From Chloroflexota bacterium (GTDB lineage: Bacteria; Chloroflexota; Anaerolineae; Caldilineales; Caldilineaceae), in contig DMDA01000046.1 in assembly GCA_003451595.1 (NCBI GenBank), positions 60,195 through 66,276 on the forward strand: a stretch of 6,082 nucleotides of DNA, written 5' to 3'. The stretch's first letter is position 1; the number at the start of each line of letters is the position of its first letter. This document shows positions 1 to 6,068 of this stretch, piece after piece. A program made the translations under genes and the position numbers. The notes below the pieces were generated by a model that was not told where the DNA came from, ran no database searches, and saw only the letters and a program-made list of their open reading frames with translations.

Positions 1-819
<819 letters not shown>

Positions 820-830
820 GCCATGACGTG

Positions 831-860
831 AAGGAATGCCGCGTTGCCTCAGCATTCCTT
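831..860. terminator. Hairpin between convergent genes, possible bidirectional terminator
   Basis: AAGGAATGC (831-839) and GCATTCCTT (852-860) form a perfect 9-bp stem with a 12-nt loop. It starts 11 nt after the kinase stop and lies 69 nt beyond the deaminase stop on the other strand. Neither side has a proper T tract, so a classical intrinsic terminator is not proven, but the position between converging genes fits transcription termination or 3'-end protection. A weaker 5-bp hairpin (CTGAT/ATCAG, 867-880) follows. Confidence 0.55.
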
Positions 861-929
861 GCTGTGCTGATAGTGATCAGGCTTGCTTGCAGAAGAGACA
901 AGCGGGTGCTCAACCGCCTGGATAGGGAT

Positions 930-2270
930 TCACGGGTTGTACACCTGAATCCGCCGCTCTGGCACGCGCTGCGCCAGCCGCGCCATACTCCGATTCACCT
1001 GCGCAATGATCTCCGCCTTGTCCAGCGTGCGCAGGGTGCGATCCTGCATGACCACCTTGCCGTCGACAATCACCGTGCGCACGTCCGCCGCCTGCATACT
1101 GTAGACGAGCGCAGCCGGGATGCTGTGCAGCGGCTGGTTGTGTGCGCCGCTCAGGTCGATCAGCGCAATGTCCGCCAGATAACCGGGCGCCAGCCTGCCC
1201 AGCGCGCCTGCCATGCCGATCGCCGTCGCACTGCCCGTGAAGGCAATGTCGAGCGCAGCGTGCAGGGGCATCACCTCCGGGTCGTTGGCGGTGAACTTCT
1301 GCGTCAGCGCCATCAGCCGCAGACTCTCCCAAATGTTGAGCGTGTTGTTGCTTGCCGCACCGTCGCTGCCCAGGCCAATTGCTACACCCGCACCCTGCAA
1401 CGGTCGGATCGGCGTCAACCCCGACGCCAGTTTGAGATAGGTTTTCGGACAATGCGCCACGCCGACATGCCCGCCATACGCGCGCAGCAATTCGACATCC
1501 TCCGGGAGGATTCCACAGCCGTGCGCAATCAGCGTCGGCAATTCCAGGATGCCGGTCTGCTCCAGCACCTGGATCGGCGTGACGCCGCGCTTCGCCAGGC
1601 TAGAGGCAGTCTGCGCCGGGTCTTCGGCGGCGTGAATGTGAATGCCGACGCCCAGCCGCCGCGCATGGGCGACCGTGGCGCGCAGAAAATCGTCGTCGCA
1701 GGTGTAGGGAGCGTGTGGCGCCATCCACGTGCGGATGCGTCCGCCCGCGCCGCCCTGCCAGCGTTCCACCCAAGCCGCCGTGGCATCGAGCGCAGCGTAG
1801 CCCTGGCTGGCGAAGACCGCCCAGCCCAGCAGCGCGCGTGCGCCTGCTTCGCTCACGGCCCGCGCCGCTTCGTCCATAAAAAAGTAGTGGTCGGCGACGG
1901 TTGTCACGCCTGCCTCGATCATCTCCACCAGACCGAGCAGCATCCCCCAGTAGACATCCTCGGCGGTCAGGTTGCTCTCCACGGGCCAGATAAATTCGTT
2001 GAACCAACGGTTGACCGACACATCCTCGGCAATGCCGCGAAAGAGCACCATCGGCGTGTGCGCGTGCGTGTTGATCAAGCCCGGCGTCGCCAGCAGCCCG
2101 TCCGCCGCTACGACTGCGCGTGCATCGAGCTGCGCGACCGGCTGCGTCGGCGCAATGGCGCTGATGCGACCGCCCGTGATGTGAATGTCATGATTGGGCA
2201 GGGTGCTGTACACGCCATCGTCGCCGCGCACGAGCACGGAACAGTTATGCACAAGGAGATCGATCGTCAT
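930..2270 (-). CDS. mtaD: Amidohydrolase, 5'-methylthioadenosine/S-adenosylhomocysteine deaminase type
   Basis: This complete 446-residue metal-dependent hydrolase belongs to the ATZ/TRZ-MtaD group, which deaminates the adenine ring of MTA or SAH to the inosyl compound in the cytoplasm (methionine/purine salvage). The signature residues are in order: PGLINTHAH (metal ligands H69, H71), the IWPVE element (E98), APHAPYT (H186), HIHAAED (H213 metal ligand, E216 proton relay), LIAHGCG (H250) and GLGSDGAASNN (D303 metal ligand). The N-terminal and C-terminal beta-sandwich halves are present, ending with GYLADIALIDL and DGKVVMQ. The length is normal for the family. ATG at 2270 is the start: an in-frame TGA lies upstream and AAAAGG (2284-2279 region) sits about 8 nt before it. 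HIHAAED and AHGCG differ from the more common HIHLSE and AHCVHL, so another purine-like substrate is possible. The catalytic set is intact; exact specificity is inferred from family. Confidence 0.9.
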   Translation of the reverse strand: MTIDLLVHNCSVLVRGDDGVYSTLPNHDIHITGGRISAIAPTQPVAQLDARAVVAADGLLATPGLINTHAHTPMVLFRGIAEDVSVNRWFNEFIWPVESNLTAEDVYWGMLLGLVEMIEAGVTTVADHYFFMDEAARAVSEAGARALLGWAVFASQGYAALDATAAWVERWQGGAGGRIRTWMAPHAPYTCDDDFLRATVAHARRLGVGIHIHAAEDPAQTASSLAKRGVTPIQVLEQTGILELPTLIAHGCGILPEDVELLRAYGGHVGVAHCPKTYLKLASGLTPIRPLQGAGVAIGLGSDGAASNNTLNIWESLRLMALTQKFTANDPEVMPLHAALDIAFTGSATAIGMAGALGRLAPGYLADIALIDLSGAHNQPLHSIPAALVYSMQAADVRTVIVDGKVVMQDRTLRTLDKAEIIAQVNRSMARLAQRVPERRIQVYNP

Positions 2271-2316
2271 ACGCGCCGCCTTTTGGGATTGGTTGGTTGC
2301 CAGGTTGCAACGTCAT
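2245..2316 (-). CDS. Possible 23-codon upstream reading frame overlapping the deaminase start
   Basis: An ATG at 2316 is preceded by GGGAGGA (2334-2328, about 11 nt away) and opens a 23-codon frame ending in TAA at 2247-2245. It runs past the deaminase ATG (2270) in a different frame. The encoded peptide begins MTLQPGNQPIPKGG and resembles nothing I know. The better Shine-Dalgarno belongs to this short frame rather than to the deaminase, which suggests translational coupling or a leader peptide, but this could be chance. Confidence 0.25.
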   Translation of the reverse strand: MTLQPGNQPIPKGGAYDDRSPCA

Positions 2317-2330
2317 ATCGTTCGCAATCC

Positions 2331-2356
2331 TCCCGGACGCTTCAACGCTTTCGGGA
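2331..2356 (-). promoter_or_regulatory. Leader hairpin covering the upstream-frame Shine-Dalgarno
   Basis: TCCCGGA (2331-2337) pairs with TTCGGGA (2350-2356), giving six Watson-Crick pairs plus one G-U and a 12-nt loop. In the minus-strand transcript the 3' arm contains the GGGA half of the GGGAGGA ribosome site for the upstream frame at 2316. The hairpin could therefore modulate its translation and, indirectly, that of the deaminase. The stem is modest, so the role is inferred. Confidence 0.3.
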
Positions 2357-2408
2357 AGATGAATAGTTAACCTAATGGTCAGCAAGGGACGGATAATGTG
2401 CAAGAGGG

Positions 2409-2414
2409 ATTATA
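2409..2414 (-). promoter_or_regulatory. Candidate -10 box (TATAAT) for the deaminase
   Basis: A perfect TATAAT reads on the minus strand at 2414-2409. No good -35 is found 16-19 nt upstream (TTCCAC at 18 nt is poor), so it would need an activator or be weak. Initiation near 2402 would give a leader of about 130 nt containing the hairpin and the upstream reading frame. Confidence 0.35.
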
Positions 2415-2493
2415 ACGTTGTTCCATCGTCAGGTGGAAACATCTGAGTAGAGGCGCGCCTCGGCTTTCAACTGCACACCGACAGCGCACAGAT

Positions 2494-2537
2494 TGTAGAA
2501 TTTCCTACAGCGTTTACTTGCTATATTTTTTGTAGTA
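2494..2537 (+). promoter_or_regulatory. Putative HxlR operator: three TGTAG-type half-sites
   Basis: TGTAG (2494-2498) and CTACA (2505-2509) make an imperfect 16-bp palindrome. A third half-site, TGTAG (2531-2535), lies 37 bp downstream of the first and forms a second inverted pair with CTACA. TACT (2515-2518) and AGTA (2534-2537) are a further, wider inverted pair, reminiscent of the TACT-N-AGTA sites of Bacillus YodB-type HxlR regulators though with a longer spacer. HxlR proteins are dimers that commonly autoregulate or control a neighbouring gene, so the adjacent regulator is the natural ligand. The repeats are visible; the binding is inferred. Confidence 0.4.
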
Positions 2538-2538
2538 T
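2513..2538 (+). promoter_or_regulatory. Weak candidate promoter for the HxlR-oxidoreductase operon
   Basis: TTTACT (2513-2518) and TAGTAT (2533-2538) resemble -35 and -10 boxes but are only 14 nt apart. TATATT (2522-2527) is an alternative -10. The short spacing would suit a regulator that remodels or activates the promoter, and the boxes overlap the half-site cluster. The leader to the regulator start would be about 110 nt. Confidence 0.3.
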
Positions 2539-2541
2539 CAT

Positions 2542-2575
2542 CGCTGCGCATCTGCAGCGTCCGGCCTGCAAGGCC
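2542..2575 (+). promoter_or_regulatory. Two tandem hairpins in the HxlR leader
   Basis: CGCTGC (2542-2547) pairs with GCAGCG (2554-2559), 6 bp with a 6-nt loop. GGCCT (2563-2567) pairs with AGGCC (2571-2575), 5 bp with a 3-nt loop. Further down, AGCCGC (2589-2594) can pair with GCGGCT (2627-2632) across a G-run, just before the ribosome site. No T tract follows, so this is not an evident terminator and I recognise no riboswitch class. Confidence 0.3.
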
Positions 2576-2657
2576 ACATTGCTCTGGCAGCCGCAACCGT
2601 GCTCGCATCGGGGGCTGTGTTGGGGGGCGGCTTCTGGTCAGGACACTTTCTTGATGG

Positions 2658-2999
2658 ATGGTTACTATGCTTTCTATAGCAAATACCACGTCTGGGGCGG
2701 GTGGCGCCTGTCCGGTTTCAGCCGTCACCCGGCTGCTTGGTTCGCGCTGGACGATGCAACTGATTCACCACTTGCGCCAGCCGCGCCGTTACAGTGAGTT
2801 GCAGGCGTTGGTGGGTGAGGTCAACCCGGCGACCTTCACCCAGCGGCTGCGCTTTCTGGAGCAGCAAGAGCTGATCATGCGTCATGAAGACCCGGAGCAT
2901 GCGCGCCACGTTGAGTATGCACTGACGCCAAAGGGTCGCGAGCTGCTGCCGATTCTGGATGCACTGGCGGCGTGGGCGCAGAAGTGGCTGCTGGTCTGA
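2658..2999 (+). CDS. HxlR-family winged-helix transcriptional regulator
   Basis: This 113-residue DNA-binding protein is a normal HxlR length. The family hallmarks are present: C18 in CPVSAVTRLLGSRW (the N-terminal cysteine that many members use to sense aldehydes, quinones or oxidants), the helix YSELQAL (45-51), the recognition-helix region NPATFTQRLRFLEQQELI (56-73), the wing ending VEYALTPKGREL (85-96), and the C-terminal dimer helix ILDALAAWAQKW (99-110). An in-frame TGA at 2652-2654 limits the start to ATG 2658 or ATG 2667. I chose 2658 because AGGA (2640-2643) lies 14 nt upstream, a weak site. The flavin oxidoreductase gene follows after 67 nt on the same strand and is probably co-transcribed and controlled by it. 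The half-site cluster upstream suggests autoregulation. The effector is unknown. Confidence 0.92.
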   Translation: MVTMLSIANTTSGAGGACPVSAVTRLLGSRWTMQLIHHLRQPRRYSELQALVGEVNPATFTQRLRFLEQQELIMRHEDPEHARHVEYALTPKGRELLPILDALAAWAQKWLLV

Positions 3000-3024
3000 A
3001 CTAAGGCGGCAAAGCGGTGACATC

Positions 3025-3036
3025 ATCGCCGGCGAT
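3025..3036. repeat. Perfect 12-bp palindrome between regulator and oxidoreductase
   Basis: ATCGCCGGCGAT is a perfect palindrome 25 nt after the regulator stop and about 18 nt before the oxidoreductase ribosome site. With no loop it is a poor RNA hairpin, so a dimeric protein site or chance in GC-rich DNA are the alternatives. Confidence 0.3.
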
Positions 3037-3053
3037 CCATACGCAATTCATAC

Positions 3054-3060
3054 AAGGAGA
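3054..3060 (+). promoter_or_regulatory. Strong Shine-Dalgarno fixing the oxidoreductase start
   Basis: AAGGAGA ends 6 nt before the ATG at 3067. The frame is open further upstream to an ATG at 2959 inside the regulator gene, but that extension of 36 residues is arginine-rich, non-conserved in style and lacks such a site, so 3067 is the start. Confidence 0.85.
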
Positions 3061-3066
3061 CCACTC

Positions 3067-4149
3067 ATGGAGTTGGGCATCTACACTTTTGGCGAGCGCA
3101 CCGTAGAGGCTGAGACAGGGGAGTTGATCAGCCCGGCCGAGCGATTGCGCCGCCTGTTGGAGGAAATCGAGCTGGCGGACCAGGTGGGGCTGGATGTCTT
3201 TGGCGTGGGCGAGCATCACCGCCCCGATTTCGTGGTCTCGACGCCGGCCGTGGTGCTTGCCGCCGCTGCTGCGCGCACCCGCCGCATCCGCCTGACCAGC
3301 GCCGTCACCGTGCTCAGCTCCGACGACCCCGTGCGGGTCTTCCAGGAGTTTTCCACGCTTGACCTGATCTCTGGCGGTCGCGCCGAGATCATGGCGGGCC
3401 GTGGCTCGTTCATCGAGTCATTCCCGCTCTTTGGTTATGACCTGCGCGACTATGACGCGCTCTTCGCCGAGAAACTTGACTTGCTGCTCAAGCTGCGCAG
3501 CGCGGAACGGGTCACCTGGTCGGGCCGCTTTCGGGCGCCGCTGCGCCAGCAGCTGGTCTATCCACGCCCCTTGCAGGAGCCGCTGCCGGTGTGGGTGGCG
3601 GTGGGCGGCACGCCCGAGTCGGTGGTGCGCGCGGGCGAGCTAGGCTTGCCCATGATGCTTGCCATCATCGGCGGCATGCCGGAGCGATTTGCACCGTTTG
3701 CCCAACTCTATCGGCAAACTGCGCGCAATCATGGTCATACACCGCGGCTGGGCGTTGCATCTCATGGCTTTCTGGCGCCCACGACACAGGCGGCAAGTGA
3801 GACAGCCTTCCCGGCATACAAGCTGGTGATGGATCGCATCGGTCGCGAGCGGGGCTGGCCGCCGATGACGCGCGAGCAGTTTGACTTCTCCTGTTCACTG
3901 CGCGGGGCCAACTTCATCGGCAGCCCGGCGCAGGTGGTGGAGAAGTTGCTTTTCCAACATGAGTTGTTCGGTCATGACCGCTTTCTCCTGCAGATATCGG
4001 TGGGCACGCTGCCGCATCACAAGGTGTTGCGCGCAATCGAGCTATTCGGCACGGAAGTAGCGCCGGTCGTGCGCCGGGAACTACATACAGATGAGGCGCA
4101 AGTCGAGCGCATTGCACTGCATTCGATCAACACTGCTGCGAGCCACTGA
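3067..4149 (+). CDS. LLM-class (luciferase-like) flavin-dependent oxidoreductase
   Basis: This 360-residue cytoplasmic TIM-barrel flavoenzyme of the bacterial luciferase superfamily probably uses FMN or a related flavin supplied by a reductase. Visible family features are the N-terminal strand MELGIYTFGE (1-10), GVGEHHRPDF (46-55), LTSAVTVLSSDDPVRVFQEF (76-95), the LDLISGGRAEIMAGRGSF block (98-115) typical of flavin contact, PVWVAVGGTPESV (174-186) and GSPAQVVEKL (285-294). The opening resembles the LLM subgroup built around the Agrobacterium 2I7G structure (from memory). It follows the HxlR gene by 67 nt, probably in one operon, so the substrate may be an electrophile or aromatic compound. 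The last 20 or so residues after VVRREL run on with low-complexity character to a stop beside a gene remnant, and may be a rearranged tail. The specific reaction is unknown. Confidence 0.9.
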   Translation: MELGIYTFGERTVEAETGELISPAERLRRLLEEIELADQVGLDVFGVGEHHRPDFVVSTPAVVLAAAAARTRRIRLTSAVTVLSSDDPVRVFQEFSTLDLISGGRAEIMAGRGSFIESFPLFGYDLRDYDALFAEKLDLLLKLRSAERVTWSGRFRAPLRQQLVYPRPLQEPLPVWVAVGGTPESVVRAGELGLPMMLAIIGGMPERFAPFAQLYRQTARNHGHTPRLGVASHGFLAPTTQAASETAFPAYKLVMDRIGRERGWPPMTREQFDFSCSLRGANFIGSPAQVVEKLLFQHELFGHDRFLLQISVGTLPHHKVLRAIELFGTEVAPVVRRELHTDEAQVERIALHSINTAASH

Positions 4150-4154
4150 TTGCG

Positions 4155-4262
4155 CGGGATGCCCTCTTTGACGATAGTCACACCCTCAGCCGATTGATCG
4201 ACCGGCTGACGACGCCACTGATTGAAGCAGCGACGCAGTTGTTGGCAGGAGGGAGTCGCTGA
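4155..4262 (+). pseudogene. C-terminal remnant of a QorB/NmrA-type NAD(P)H quinone oxidoreductase (SDR)
   Basis: The frame from 4155 to the TGA at 4260-4262 encodes about 35 residues beginning RDALFDDSHTLSRL and continuing IDRLTTPLIEAATQLL. From memory, E. coli QorB (YtfG) ends with GGLFDDSKTLSKLIGHPTT followed by TLAESV, a near colinear match over about 28 residues. There is no ATG or ribosome site, the NAD-binding N-terminal 250 residues are absent, and the frame closes upstream at a TGA inside the oxidoreductase gene (4092-4094). The similarity begins about 8 nt after the oxidoreductase stop, marking a likely deletion junction. In E. coli, qorB lies next to ytfH, an HxlR-family gene, so a lost HxlR-controlled quinone reductase fits this neighbourhood. 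The match was made by eye. Confidence 0.75.
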
Positions 4263-4362
4263 GCCAGGCGCTTTCTCGACTTTATGCAGCTCCAGTGCAG
4301 AGAGCCGCGTAGGTCAATATCAGTTTTTCATTTGACTATAAGCGTCAGGTGTGGCTGTATGA

Positions 4363-4392
4363 TTGACTGGAATATGAGCTATACGCTAGATA
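4363..4392 (+). promoter_or_regulatory. Candidate promoter for the YCII gene
   Basis: TTGACT (4363-4368) and TAGATA (4387-4392) are separated by 18 nt. The -35 matches five of six consensus bases and the -10 is poor. An upstream TTGACT (4332-4337) with TATGAT (4358-4363) has a 20-nt gap, too long for a standard promoter. Transcription would begin about 75 nt before the start codon. Confidence 0.35.
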
Positions 4393-4458
4393 GAAAGACG
4401 CCGGTGAACATTATGCGCGCCGTTCGGTATGGCCGCTATCACCGACCGCAAGATTCAT

Positions 4459-4463
4459 GGAGG
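4459..4463 (+). promoter_or_regulatory. Shine-Dalgarno deciding the YCII start
   Basis: GGAGG ends 9 nt before the ATG at 4473 and only 3 nt before the alternative in-frame ATG at 4467, so 4473 is preferred. The resulting N-terminus MAKYLISFP also matches the family's usual first strand. Confidence 0.8.
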
Positions 4464-4472
4464 CAGATGATC

Positions 4473-4814
4473 ATGGCCAAATATCTGATTTCATTCCCCA
4501 GTGCTGCCATGAATGTATCCGAAAGTGAGTGGGAGGCGGTGGGTCGAGACGCCCATGCCGTGATTGGCGAGGCAAAGGAAGCGGGCGTCTACGTTTTCAG
4601 CGGCGGTATTGACGAAACAGTGCCACCCGTTCTCGTTGCGGCCAATGGCGCTGTCGCTGAGGGAGGCTATGCGTGGGCGCCCCCGCTCAATGGTGGGTTC
4701 ACTATACTAGAGTTGCCTTCACGTAAGGAGGCCATTGCATGGGCCGCACGAATCGCGAAAGCATGTCGATGTGATCAGGAGCTGCGCGTATTCGGGGTTG
4801 ATCCTGAGTCGTGA
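4473..4814 (+). CDS. YCII-related (DGPF-type) small protein
   Basis: This 113-residue protein has the ferredoxin-like alpha+beta fold of the YCII/DGPF superfamily. Members are dimeric and their biochemical role is mostly unsettled; some are fused to sigma factors or act as small hydrolases or dehalogenases. The landmarks are the N-terminal strand AKYLISFP (2-9), the helix DAHAVIGEAKEAGVYVFSGG (26-45, with the family GG turn), LNGGFTILELPSRKEAIAWA (72-91), where the strand and Glu/Ala helix normally follow the DGPF motif, and the closing strand ELRVFGVDPES (103-113). The DGPF tetrapeptide itself is absent and is replaced by EGGYAWAPPLNGG. The CRC pair at 98-100 also occurs in a subgroup I recall ending DPES. 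The length is standard. It lies in the same direction as the oxidoreductase but 323 nt away with its own candidate promoter, so co-transcription is uncertain. Confidence 0.85.
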   Translation: MAKYLISFPSAAMNVSESEWEAVGRDAHAVIGEAKEAGVYVFSGGIDETVPPVLVAANGAVAEGGYAWAPPLNGGFTILELPSRKEAIAWAARIAKACRCDQELRVFGVDPES

Positions 4815-4870
4815 GGTCGGGGCATGGCTGCGCCTTCTGCGGGCTAACACATGAACCATCAAAATTTTGC

Positions 4871-4881
4871 CTGACAGTCAG
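4871..4881. promoter_or_regulatory. Perfect 5-1-5 inverted repeat upstream of the last gene
   Basis: CTGACAGTCAG (4871-4881) is a perfect inverted repeat centred 32 nt before the start at 4908, followed at once by another GTCA. AAAATTTT (4861-4868) precedes it. The location suits an operator near the transcription start, but I find no convincing -35/-10 pair. Confidence 0.3.
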
Positions 4882-4907
4882 TCATTGCGAAATGAGGTTG
4901 CGTGGGC

Positions 4908-6068
4908 ATGTCCCAAATCTTTTCAATTGACCCACTTTTGCGCGTCGCTGGGAACCACATCCCCTTAGTTGAGCTTGTCGGACGCCTGACGACAGCTGCC
5001 CTGCCTATCACGTTATCTCACACCACAATTGACGAAGACTTCGCTCTGATCGATCTGGCGTTGGCGGTGGAGTCCGATTCGGTCACGCCCATCGAGAATG
5101 CGCCAGCGCCCGGTCTTAGCTATGCCGCCTTCACGCCCCGCCAGCGTGGCTGGTTTCTGGCCTGGCAGGCAACGCCGCTCACACCTGCGCCGCGCGCCTT
5201 TCAGCAACTCTATCTTGCCAACATGGAGGTTCGTCTGCTTGAAGGCAACCAGGCTGCCTGGAAGCGGCTGGGGGAATTGATGCAGAGCGACGCTTGGACG
5301 TCCAATCCTGCCTTATGGCGCGTGGCTCTGCTGGCGGCCTGGCTGGCGCAAGATGGCGCTGCACTGGCGCAGTGGCTTGCCGCCTACCCAGCGCCGGTGG
5401 AGCTGACAGGGCTGGCGTTGGGGCTGCAGGCGTTGCTCGGCACACCGTTGACTGCCGCTGCGACGCTTCAAGTGGCGCGCACGTGGGGACATCCGGCCGC
5501 TGCGTTGACGGAAGTGGTGCTCGCCTTTCGCCTGCAGTCGCTGGCGTTGACGTTGGGGCAGGAGCCGCTGGCGTGGTCGCTTGCTCAACTAGAGGCTGCC
5601 GTCCGCACGCCACGCCCCTGGCGTTGTCAACACCGCGACTTGCGACTCGACCTACCCCAGCCGGATGTGCGCCGCCCTCTTGAGCGGCTGTTGACCGGGC
5701 TGGCGCAAGTCACCGAAGCCGCGTCGCCCGGGCTTGCCAATCTGCCTGCCACTGCTGAGAGCGATCTGGCCGTCACCGAAGCTGCCACCGACGAGCTTAG
5801 CCGCGCCCACCTCATCCTGGAGTTCCGCCAGAGCCGCTCCGAGTTCTTTGCCGTATTACTGCGCCAAGCGCAAAAGCGCGCCGGCTTCATGCAACTCCTC
5901 GACGAAGATCGCCATGTTATCTATCGCGTGGCCTTTCGCAAGAACGAGATGAACGCCTTCTGGCAGATATGGAACTATGTACAGAACTGGGCGGGCACGC
6001 GCGTCTACCGTCAGGGGCAGGAACTCCAGAAGTGGCAGGTCTATCCGTACTCACAGTATCTGCGCTGA
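4908..6068 (+). CDS. TerB_N-like domain protein with unassigned C-terminal domain
   Basis: This 386-residue soluble protein has no signal peptide or membrane segment. Residues about 68-113 (GLSYAAFTPRQRGWFLAWQA, then an YLANMEVRLLEG stretch) resemble the core of TerB_N, whose consensus as I recall it has a Y--L---QR--YL-WL segment and an F-YGLERRLL segment; here the Y, Q79-R80 and the aromatic-L-x-W pattern are kept. A helical, Ala/Leu/Trp-rich middle (130-235) follows, then a Pro/Ala-rich linker (270-295). The C-terminal block (298-386) is aromatic, with FWQIWNYVQNW (351-361) and a closing KWQVYPYSQYLR (375-386), which I cannot name. ATG 4908 has GAGG (4894-4897) 10 nt upstream; GTG 4902 is in frame but only 4 nt from it. 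TerB_N proteins are often encoded with P-loop ATPases or helicases, but the next gene lies outside the window. The domain call is by eye. Confidence 0.6.
   Translation: MSQIFSIDPLLRVAGNHIPLVELVGRLTTAALPITLSHTTIDEDFALIDLALAVESDSVTPIENAPAPGLSYAAFTPRQRGWFLAWQATPLTPAPRAFQQLYLANMEVRLLEGNQAAWKRLGELMQSDAWTSNPALWRVALLAAWLAQDGAALAQWLAAYPAPVELTGLALGLQALLGTPLTAAATLQVARTWGHPAAALTEVVLAFRLQSLALTLGQEPLAWSLAQLEAAVRTPRPWRCQHRDLRLDLPQPDVRRPLERLLTGLAQVTEAASPGLANLPATAESDLAVTEAATDELSRAHLILEFRQSRSEFFAVLLRQAQKRAGFMQLLDEDRHVIYRVAFRKNEMNAFWQIWNYVQNWAGTRVYRQGQELQKWQVYPYSQYLR

Larger units (their letters stand above)
2271..2657. other. Divergent intergenic region with regulatory signals
   Basis: These 387 bases separate the deaminase (-) from the HxlR regulator (+). 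The part from about 2490 to 2540 is clearly AT-rich against a GC-rich background, as expected for a promoter. I see the deaminase leader elements (2245-2356), a minus-strand TATAAT (2409-2414), the TGTAG/CTACA half-site cluster (2494-2537) and plus-strand hairpins (2542-2575). I see no gene with a credible start in it. A hydrophobic stretch in one plus frame (2578-2671) has no start codon. Confidence 0.6.
4263..4472 (+). other. Non-coding stretch before the YCII gene
   Basis: These 210 bases are less GC-rich than the flanking genes. The YCII reading frame stays open through it (ATG at 4284), but the upstream translation is rich in Arg/Cys and lacks domain character, so I treat it as leader. 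It contains two TTGACT boxes (4332-4337 and 4363-4368) and a weak TCGGT/ACCGA inverted repeat (4424-4428, 4441-4445). I see no terminator and nothing else recognisable. Confidence 0.5.

Noticed and set aside
867..917. Additional short inverted repeats after the kinase (CTGAT/ATCAG, GCTTG/CAAGC, GCGG/CCGC)
   Set aside because: Stems of only 4-5 bp with no T tract; too weak to call as separate terminators.
2578..2671. Hydrophobic Ala/Leu/Gly-rich translation resembling a signal peptide
   Set aside because: No ATG, GTG or TTG start with a ribosome site after the preceding stop; probably a chance reading of a GC-rich leader.
2959..3066. Upstream extension of the oxidoreductase to an ATG at 2959
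   Set aside because: It would overlap the regulator gene, is Arg-rich, and has no ribosome site, whereas AAGGAGA sits 6 nt before the ATG at 3067.
4284..4472. N-terminal 63-residue extension of the YCII protein
   Set aside because: No domain character, a strong GGAGG sits right before ATG 4473, and the 113-residue form is the family's normal size.
5179..5613. Minus-strand open frames within the TerB_N-like gene
   Set aside because: Gln/Arg/Pro-rich shadows of a GC-rich gene with a clear start and ribosome site on the plus strand.
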